Below are positions 21,221 through 26,486 of a stretch of DNA of 26,486 nucleotides, in pieces. The DNA lies in contig USLX01000012.1 of assembly GCA_900555665.1 (NCBI GenBank), forward strand, positions 1 to 26,486, read 5' to 3'. Every line of letters starts with the position of its first letter. Within the stretch, counting starts at the first letter, position 1. The notes under the pieces were generated by a model, which searched no databases, was not told the DNA's origin, and saw nothing but the letters and a program-made list of their open reading frames with translations. The stretch comes from an uncultured Eubacteriales bacterium. GTDB taxonomy: Bacteria > Bacillota > Clostridia > Oscillospirales > Oscillospiraceae. The translations under genes were made by a program, and so were the position numbers.

Positions 21221-21802
21221 ATGAGTTTAGTTCCGTATGTTGTCGAGCAGACCAGCCGCGGAGAGCGGTCTTACGACATTTTCTCCCGCCTGCTCAACGA
21301 CCGTATCATCATGCTCTCCGAGGAGGTCAATTCCACCACGGCGAGCCTTGTCGTGGCCCAGCTGCTCTATCTGGAGGCGCAGGATCCGGATAAAGATATC
21401 CAGTTCTACATCAACTCTCCGGGTGGTTCCGTGACGGATGGAATGGCCATCTACGACACGATGCAGTATATCAAGTGCGACGTGTCGACGATCTGCGTGG
21501 GCATGGCGGCCTCAATGGGGGCCTTCCTGCTCTCGTCCGGCACGAAGGGCAAGCGTCTGGCGCTGCCGAACGCGGAGATCATGATCCATCAGCCCTCGGC
21601 CGGAACCCAGGGCCAGGTGACGGATATGGCCATCCATCTCAAGCGCCTGGAGATCATTAAAAAACGCCTGAATGGCATTCTGGCCGCCAACACGGGCCGA
21701 AGCGTGGAAGAGGTTACCGACGACTGCGAACGCGACAACTTCATGACCGCCGAGGAGGCCCTGGCCTATGGCCTGATCGACAAGGTCATCGACAAGAGAT
21801 AA
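21221..21802 (+). CDS. clpP: ATP-dependent Clp protease proteolytic subunit
   Basis: 193-aa serine peptidase that forms the double heptamer used by ClpX. The catalytic triad is Ser98 (GMAASMGA), His123 (IMIHQPS) and Asp172 (CERDNFMTAEEA). INSPGGSVTDGMAIYD is the oxyanion-side signature. The N-terminus MSLVPYVVEQTSRGERSYDI lacks a long propeptide. AAAGGAG lies 8 nt before the ATG. The neighbours clpX and lon fit a protease operon; in Bacillus subtilis clpP lies elsewhere, so the tig-clpP-clpX-lon order here is closer to that of Escherichia coli and other Clostridia. Confidence 0.97.
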   Translation: MSLVPYVVEQTSRGERSYDIFSRLLNDRIIMLSEEVNSTTASLVVAQLLYLEAQDPDKDIQFYINSPGGSVTDGMAIYDTMQYIKCDVSTICVGMAASMGAFLLSSGTKGKRLALPNAEIMIHQPSAGTQGQVTDMAIHLKRLEIIKKRLNGILAANTGRSVEEVTDDCERDNFMTAEEALAYGLIDKVIDKR

Positions 21803-21808
21803 CAAATA

Positions 21809-21830
21809 CCCCGGGGCGGAAGCTCCGGGG
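21809..21830 (+). other. Intercistronic hairpin with GNRA tetraloop between clpP and clpX
   Basis: A 9-bp stem CCCCGGGGC/GCTCCGGGG with loop GGAA sits in the 57-nt clpP-clpX gap. It lacks a T-run, so full termination is unlikely; RNA processing or protection of the clpP message is a possible role. Confidence 0.6.
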
Positions 21831-21859
21831 AACGATTCCCTGAAAGGAGAAGGGAAACA

Positions 21860-23125
21860 TTGGCGAAAGATTCTATCCGCTGCTCCTTCTGCGGTAAGCG
21901 GCAGGAGCAGGTCGACCGGATTATTGCCGGGCCGAATGTGTATATCTGCAACGAGTGCGTGGAGCTTTGTGAGTCGATCCTGCACGATGAGATGCACTCA
22001 AATGGCGCCCAGCAGCTTGATCTCCCGGACAAGCTCCCCACGCCGCAGGAGATCAAAACCTATATGGACCAGTACATCATCGGACAGGAGGCGGCAAAGG
22101 TTGCGCTGTCCGTGGCGGTCTATAACCACTATAAGCGCATCTATTTTGCCAAGCAGACCGATGTGGAGCTGCAAAAGAGCAACATCCTGCTCATCGGCCC
22201 GACGGGCTCCGGCAAGACGCTCTTCGCCCAGACGCTCGCCAAGATTCTGAACGTGCCGTTCGCCATCGCGGACGCCACCACGCTCACCGAGGCCGGCTAT
22301 GTCGGCGAAGATGTGGAAAACATCCTGCTTCGCCTGCTTCAGGCGGCGGATTTCGACGTCGAGCTGGCCGAGCGTGGCATCATCTACATCGATGAGATGG
22401 ACAAGATCGCCCGCAAAAGCGAAAATACGTCCATCACGCGAGACGTCTCCGGTGAGGGCGTGCAGCAGGCGCTTCTGAAGATCCTCGAGGGCACCGTGGC
22501 CAACGTCCCGCCCCAGGGCGGACGGAAGCATCCGCAGCAGGATTTCATTCAGGTCGACACGACGAATATCCTCTTTATCTGCGGCGGCGCATTCGACGGG
22601 CTGGATAAAATCATCGAACAGCGCACCGATACGTCGTCCGTCGGCTTCGGTTCGCAGCTGCAAAGCAAAAAGCAGCGCGATGTCGGCAAGCTCTTTGAGC
22701 TGGTCGAGCCGCACGATCTTCTGAAATTCGGCATCATTCCAGAACTGGTGGGCCGGCTTCCTGTCATCACCAGTCTGAGCAGTCTCCGCAAGGAGGATCT
22801 GGTCAAGATTCTGACTGAGCCGAAAAATGCGCTCTGCAAACAGTATCACAAGCTGCTGGAATATGACAACGTGGCGCTGAGCTTCGAGTCCGGTGCACTG
22901 GATGCCATTGCAGAAAAGGCCATCAAACGCCAGATCGGCGCGCGCGGTCTGCGGGCGATTATGGAGGAAATTATGACGAAGATCATGTACGACATTCCCT
23001 CCGATCCCACAATCCAGAGCGTGCTCATCACGGAGGACTGCGTCCGCAACGGCACCGAGCCCGTCATCAAGCGGGATGCGAGCCGTCCGCGCGAGGCCAT
23101 CCGCAATGCGGGCGTAACGCTGTAA
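21860..23125 (+). CDS. clpX: ATP-dependent Clp protease ATP-binding subunit ClpX
   Basis: 421-aa AAA+ unfoldase that feeds substrates to ClpP. The N-terminal zinc-binding domain has Cys8, Cys11, Cys30 and Cys33. Walker A is GPTGSGKT (113-120); the pore loop GYVGEDVEN, Walker B IIYIDEMDKIAR and the sensor region GARGLRAIMEEIM are all present. The start is TTG at 21860 (MAKDSIRCSFCG) with AAAGGAG upstream; no ATG is available before the zinc finger. A strong terminator follows the stop, separating it from lon. Confidence 0.97.
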   Translation: MAKDSIRCSFCGKRQEQVDRIIAGPNVYICNECVELCESILHDEMHSNGAQQLDLPDKLPTPQEIKTYMDQYIIGQEAAKVALSVAVYNHYKRIYFAKQTDVELQKSNILLIGPTGSGKTLFAQTLAKILNVPFAIADATTLTEAGYVGEDVENILLRLLQAADFDVELAERGIIYIDEMDKIARKSENTSITRDVSGEGVQQALLKILEGTVANVPPQGGRKHPQQDFIQVDTTNILFICGGAFDGLDKIIEQRTDTSSVGFGSQLQSKKQRDVGKLFELVEPHDLLKFGIIPELVGRLPVITSLSSLRKEDLVKILTEPKNALCKQYHKLLEYDNVALSFESGALDAIAEKAIKRQIGARGLRAIMEEIMTKIMYDIPSDPTIQSVLITEDCVRNGTEPVIKRDASRPREAIRNAGVTL

Positions 23126-23133
23126 CAGAGAAC

Positions 23134-23160
23134 AAAAGGGAGCAGCTTTGCTCCCTTTTT
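23134..23160 (+). terminator. Terminator after clpX
   Basis: Perfect 11-bp stem AAAAGGGAGCA (23134-23144) with TGCTCCCTTTT (23149-23159), 4-nt loop, T-run to 23160. Confidence 0.92.
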
Positions 23161-23335
23161 GCGATATTTTCAGGACAGTGCCGTATCAGTTTTGACAAGC
23201 GCTTCACCGCAAACTTTGCCGGGACGGGGATGGAGCTTGCGAATGCCGGTTCGCCGATGTATGCGGCAGTTCCGGCGCGGCGCAGATCTTTACGGCGCTT
23301 CCCCAGAGTACTCTCCAACGAAAGGAGACGATTTT

Positions 23336-25744
23336 ATGAGTGATTATAAGCCTATGACCTGCCTGCCGGTGCTGGCACTGCGCGGGTTGGTGGTATTTCC
23401 AGGATATGTGACGCACTTCGACGTCGGCCGGACAAAATCTGCCCGCGCCGTGGAGGAGGCTATGCGCACCGATCAGAGTATCTTCCTCGTGGCCCAGCGC
23501 GATCTGGAGACGGATGACCCGAAAAAGGCCGACCTCTATGAGGTTGGCACGGTTGCTACGGTCAAACAGATCCTCCGCCTGCCGGGCGACAATATGCGCA
23601 TTCTTGTCGAGGGACGCTACCGCGCGAAGCTGCTCGACATGATCCACAGCGAACCCTATCTCTTCGGCCGCGTAGTGGAGCTGGATGAGGCGGGATATAA
23701 CCACGGCCTCCTGCGCCTGCAGGCCCTCGTCCGCCAGGCACACGAGCTGTTCGGCCAGTTTATCGATCTTGCAGTAAAATCCGGCCAGGAGAGCATGATG
23801 CAGGCACTGACTTCGGACGAGCCGGGGCGAATCGCCGATATCATCGGCCAGAATGCAACCTTCCCGTATGATCAGAAACAGCAGGTGCTCGAACAGCTCC
23901 ATCCCGTGAAGCGGCTGGAGCTTGCAGTGCAGCTGCTTGCCCGTGAGCTGGATATCCTGCAGCTGGAGAGCGAAATCTCGGAAAAGGTGCAGGAGAGCGT
24001 CAATAAAAATCAGCGGGACTACTATCTGCGCGAGCAGATCCACGCCATCCGCGAAGAGCTTGGCGAGGAGGACGGCGACGAGGAAGACTATGCCGCCAAG
24101 ATCCGCGCGCTGCACCTGCCGGAGGCAACGGAGGAAAAGCTCCTCAAAGAGGTTCGGCGCCTCGGTCGCCAGCAGGGCGGCTCTGCAGAGGCCAACGTCA
24201 TCCGCAATTATCTTGATACGGTGCTCGATCTTCCGTGGAACGAGGAGACGAAGGAGCGCCTGGACGTGAAGGCCGCGCGGAAGATTCTTGATGCCGACCA
24301 TTTCGGTCTGGAGAAGGTCAAAGAGCGCATTTTGGAGACATTGGCCGTGCGTCAGTTGGCGCCGGAACTGCCCGGGCAGATCCTCTGTCTGGTCGGGCCT
24401 CCCGGCGTCGGCAAGACGTCGGTCGCCATCTCCATCGCAAAGGCGCTGAACCGCAAGCTTGCGCGGCTCTCGCTCGGCGGCGTGCGTGACGAGGCCGAGA
24501 TCCGCGGCCACCGTAAAACGTACATCGGCGCCATGCCGGGCCGCATCATGACGGCCATTGCACAGTCCAAGAGCCGCAATCCGCTCCTCCTGCTTGACGA
24601 GGTCGACAAGCTTGGCAGCGACTATAAGGGCGATCCGTCGTCCGCGCTGCTCGAAGTGCTCGACCCGGAGCAGAATTCGGAATTCCGCGACCATTATCTC
24701 GAGGTGCCGTTCGATCTGCACCGCTGCATGTTTATCACCACGGCCAATACGACCGATACCATTCCCCGCGCCCTGCTCGACCGGATGGAGGTCATTGAGC
24801 TCGGCTCTTACACGGACGAGGAGAAGCTGCAGATTGCCAAGCGGCACCTCATTCCCAAGCAGCTCGCCAAGCACGGCATTGAAAAAGGGCGCGTGCGCGT
24901 CTCGGACGAAGCGATTCGCGAGATGATCGCGTGCTACACGCGCGAGTCCGGCGTCCGCAGCCTCGAGCGGCAGATTGCCGCGTTCTGCCGGAAATGCGCG
25001 ATGCGCTTTGTGGGCGAGAATGCGCCGAAGCGGATCAGCGTTACGGGTGCAAATCTGGAGCAGTATCTCGGCGTGCGCCGGTTCCTGCCCGATCCGCTCC
25101 CTGCAAGCGACCAGGTGGGCCTCGTGACGGGCCTGGCCTGGACGAGCGTCGGCGGCGAAACGCTGGAGGTCGAGGTCAATGTTGTTGACGGTACCGGCAA
25201 GCTGGAGCTCACCGGCAACCTGGGCGACGTGATGAAGGAATCGGCCTTCGCGGCCATGAGCTATGTGCGCTCCCGCGCGAAGGAGCTCGGGCTGCCGGCT
25301 GACTTCTATAAGACGCGCGACATTCACATCCACTTCCCGGAGGGAGCTGTGCCGAAGGATGGGCCGTCTGCCGGCATCACGATCTGCACGGCGCTCGTCT
25401 CCGCCCTGACGGGCCGCGCCGTCCGGCGCGATCTCGCCATGACCGGCGAAATCTCCATCCGGGGCCGTGTCCTGCCGATTGGCGGATTGAAAGAAAAGAC
25501 CATGGCTGCGCTGCGCCATGGGATCAAGACGGTCATCATCCCGCAGGCCAATGAAAAGGATCTCGAGGAGATTGACCAAACGGTGCGGCAGGGGCTGAAT
25601 TTCATCACCGTCAGCCATGTCGACAGTGTGATTGCCGCCGCGCTCGATCCGGTGGAGGCCACCGAAGCCCCCGCATTGGATGCCATGCCGGTCATGCCGC
25701 CCCTGCCGCCTAAGCCGCGGCGCAAACCGGCTATCCGGCAGTGA
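23336..25744 (+). CDS. lon: ATP-dependent protease La (Lon)
   Basis: 802-aa cytoplasmic AAA+ serine protease. The N-terminal substrate domain is LPVLALRGLVVFPGYVTHFD, followed by a coiled-coil region. Walker A is GPPGVGKT (354-361) and Walker B LLLLDEVDKLG. The protease domain has the Ser678 (KDGPSAGIT) and Lys721 (GGLKEK) dyad, 43 residues apart as in Escherichia coli Lon. A Pro-rich basic tail (MPPLPPKPRRKPAIRQ) extends beyond the usual end. ATG at 23336 has AAAGGAG at 23321-23327 with 8-nt spacing; the longer open frame to 23159 is not protein-like. TTGACA at 23192-23197 is a possible -35 without a good -10. ysxC follows after 9 nt. Confidence 0.97.
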   Translation: MSDYKPMTCLPVLALRGLVVFPGYVTHFDVGRTKSARAVEEAMRTDQSIFLVAQRDLETDDPKKADLYEVGTVATVKQILRLPGDNMRILVEGRYRAKLLDMIHSEPYLFGRVVELDEAGYNHGLLRLQALVRQAHELFGQFIDLAVKSGQESMMQALTSDEPGRIADIIGQNATFPYDQKQQVLEQLHPVKRLELAVQLLARELDILQLESEISEKVQESVNKNQRDYYLREQIHAIREELGEEDGDEEDYAAKIRALHLPEATEEKLLKEVRRLGRQQGGSAEANVIRNYLDTVLDLPWNEETKERLDVKAARKILDADHFGLEKVKERILETLAVRQLAPELPGQILCLVGPPGVGKTSVAISIAKALNRKLARLSLGGVRDEAEIRGHRKTYIGAMPGRIMTAIAQSKSRNPLLLLDEVDKLGSDYKGDPSSALLEVLDPEQNSEFRDHYLEVPFDLHRCMFITTANTTDTIPRALLDRMEVIELGSYTDEEKLQIAKRHLIPKQLAKHGIEKGRVRVSDEAIREMIACYTRESGVRSLERQIAAFCRKCAMRFVGENAPKRISVTGANLEQYLGVRRFLPDPLPASDQVGLVTGLAWTSVGGETLEVEVNVVDGTGKLELTGNLGDVMKESAFAAMSYVRSRAKELGLPADFYKTRDIHIHFPEGAVPKDGPSAGITICTALVSALTGRAVRRDLAMTGEISIRGRVLPIGGLKEKTMAALRHGIKTVIIPQANEKDLEEIDQTVRQGLNFITVSHVDSVIAAALDPVEATEAPALDAMPVMPPLPPKPRRKPAIRQ

Positions 25745-25753
25745 GGTGCGGAC

Positions 25754-26341
25754 ATGAATCTACACAACGCGCAGTTCGTGCGCTCTGTGACGTCCGTGGC
25801 CGACTGCCCGCGCGACGGGATTCCGCAGATTGTGTTTGCGGGCAAGTCAAATGTCGGCAAGTCCTCGGTCATCAACAAGCTCCTGCTCCGCAAAAACTTT
25901 GCCCGCGTGGGTGAGGCCCCCGGCAAGACCACGCACATCAACTATTTCCTGATCGATGAAAAGCTGTACCTCGTCGATCTGCCCGGTTACGGTTACGCCA
26001 AGGTCTCCAAGAGCGAGCGGGAACGCTGGGGCAAGCTGATGGAGGCGTATTTCGCCGCGCCGGATCTCATCGATCTCGGTGTCATGCTCGTCGATGCGCG
26101 GCACAAGCCAACGGCGAACGATGTGACGATGGCAAGCTACTTTCTGCAGACCAGCAAGCCCTTCGTCGTTGTGGCGAACAAGCTCGACAAGCTGAAAAAG
26201 AGCGAGATCGAACCGAATCTGGCCTGTATCCGTGAGACGCTGGGGTTGCCGGAGGACGTTCAGCTCATCCCGTTTTCCGCCGAAAAGGGGGACGGACGCG
26301 ACGTGCTGCTCAAGGTCATCCTGACCGCCGCCGGAGAATAA
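25754..26341 (+). CDS. ysxC: Ribosome biogenesis GTP-binding protein YsxC/EngB
   Basis: 195-aa GTPase required for 50S assembly. G1 is GKSNVGKS (30-37), G2 includes GKTTHINYF, G3 is DLPGYGYAKV, G4 NKLDKLKK, and G5 SAEKGDGRD. ATG at 25754 has GAGGTG 7 nt upstream and follows lon by 9 nt, the classical clpX-lon-ysxC order. The length matches the family. Confidence 0.96.
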   Translation: MNLHNAQFVRSVTSVADCPRDGIPQIVFAGKSNVGKSSVINKLLLRKNFARVGEAPGKTTHINYFLIDEKLYLVDLPGYGYAKVSKSERERWGKLMEAYFAAPDLIDLGVMLVDARHKPTANDVTMASYFLQTSKPFVVVANKLDKLKKSEIEPNLACIRETLGLPEDVQLIPFSAEKGDGRDVLLKVILTAAGE

Positions 26342-26349
26342 ATCAAGAA

Positions 26350-26379
26350 ACGCGCCAATTCCAACCGGAATTGGCGCGT
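26350..26379 (+). terminator. Long perfect hairpin after ysxC
   Basis: A 13-bp perfect stem, ACGCGCCAATTCC (26350-26362) with GGAATTGGCGCGT (26367-26379), loop AACC, lies 8 nt after the ysxC stop. No T-run follows on the + strand, so termination may be weak, or the hairpin may also serve a minus-strand gene beyond the window. Confidence 0.6.
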
Positions 26380-26403
26380 GAGACTGTCAAAAAAACGATA
26401 AAA

Positions 26404-26486
26404 GGCAGTTCTGAGTGAGAGCCGCAGGGGTTGGCCCAGGCCAGCTTCTCTTGCCCTTCGGGCAATTCACCTTCAGAGTGAAGGGG
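26404..26486. repeat. Palindromic intergenic repeat at the right edge
   Basis: TTGCCC-TTC-GGGCAA (26451-26465) and the pairing TTCAC/GTGAA (26465-26481 region) form adjacent hairpins in a stretch without a gene. The style is like the element at positions 1-60 and probably belongs to the same loose class of Clostridia intergenic palindromes. It is cut by the window end. Confidence 0.45.

Noticed and set aside
23192..23220. Promoter of lon from TTGACA at 23192-23197
   Set aside because: No acceptable -10 hexamer is found 16-18 nt downstream, so I do not list it as a feature, although lon must have some promoter after the clpX terminator.
1..26486. CRISPR array, toxin-antitoxin pair, restriction or other defence system, prophage genes
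   Set aside because: No regularly spaced repeats and no genes of these families are present; every sizeable gene is assigned to housekeeping or simple accessory functions.

Overview
The window is about 60% GC and reads as a chromosome segment of a Gram-positive Clostridia-type bacterium, most likely a gut Oscillospiraceae/Ruminococcaceae relative; the genus cannot be fixed from the sequence alone. The grounds are the Firmicutes gene sets (rbgA-rnhB-yraN, clpX-lon-ysxC), strong AGGAGG ribosome binding sites, TTG starts, sigma-A type promoters, a yybP-ykoY riboswitch, and GC-rich palindromic intergenic elements of the kind scattered through gut Clostridia. No CRISPR array, prophage or intact insertion sequence was seen.

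Layout. (1) 1-3161: palindromic repeat, then alaS and hinT, closed by a perfect 38-nt palindromic terminator. (2) 3162-3985: about 800 nt without a credible gene. It is purine-rich and T-poor on the + strand, contains several hairpins, and ends in its own + strand terminator; it is the best candidate here for an undescribed RNA. (3) 6157-3989 on the minus strand: prfC and rbsD from one promoter with a short leader. (4) 6193-7540: a PadR repressor and a DUF1700/DUF4097 protein behind a promoter that carries an inverted-repeat operator. (5) 10446-7557 on the minus strand: alaX and nudC overlapping by four bases, then two small membrane proteins and a terminator. (6) 10494-11461: tRNA-Thr(GGT) followed by a two-copy hairpin module. 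(7) 11462-12692: an NCS2 purine/pyrimidine permease gene whose first part is deleted. (8) 12752-13961: a Mn2+ (yybP-ykoY) riboswitch controlling a cation/Ca2+ exchanger-family protein. (9) 14017-19650: a tightly packed run, lepB-rbgA-rnhB-yraN-M19 dipeptidase-thrC-metallophosphoesterase, in which most neighbours overlap or abut. (10) 19681-26379: tig, clpP, clpX, lon and ysxC, the trigger-factor and ATP-dependent protease cluster with a ribosome assembly GTPase, then another palindromic repeat at the window edge.

How the genes fit together. Most of the window is housekeeping linked to translation and protein fate: charging and proofreading of tRNA-Ala (AlaS plus free-standing AlaX), tRNA-Thr and threonine synthase, release factor 3, two ribosome assembly GTPases (RbgA, YsxC), nascent chain folding (trigger factor), proteolysis (ClpXP, Lon) and signal peptide removal (LepB). 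The accessory elements are the permease remnant, the PadR unit, the Mn2+-controlled exchanger, the rbsD next to prfC, and the unexplained 3.2-4.0 kb stretch.
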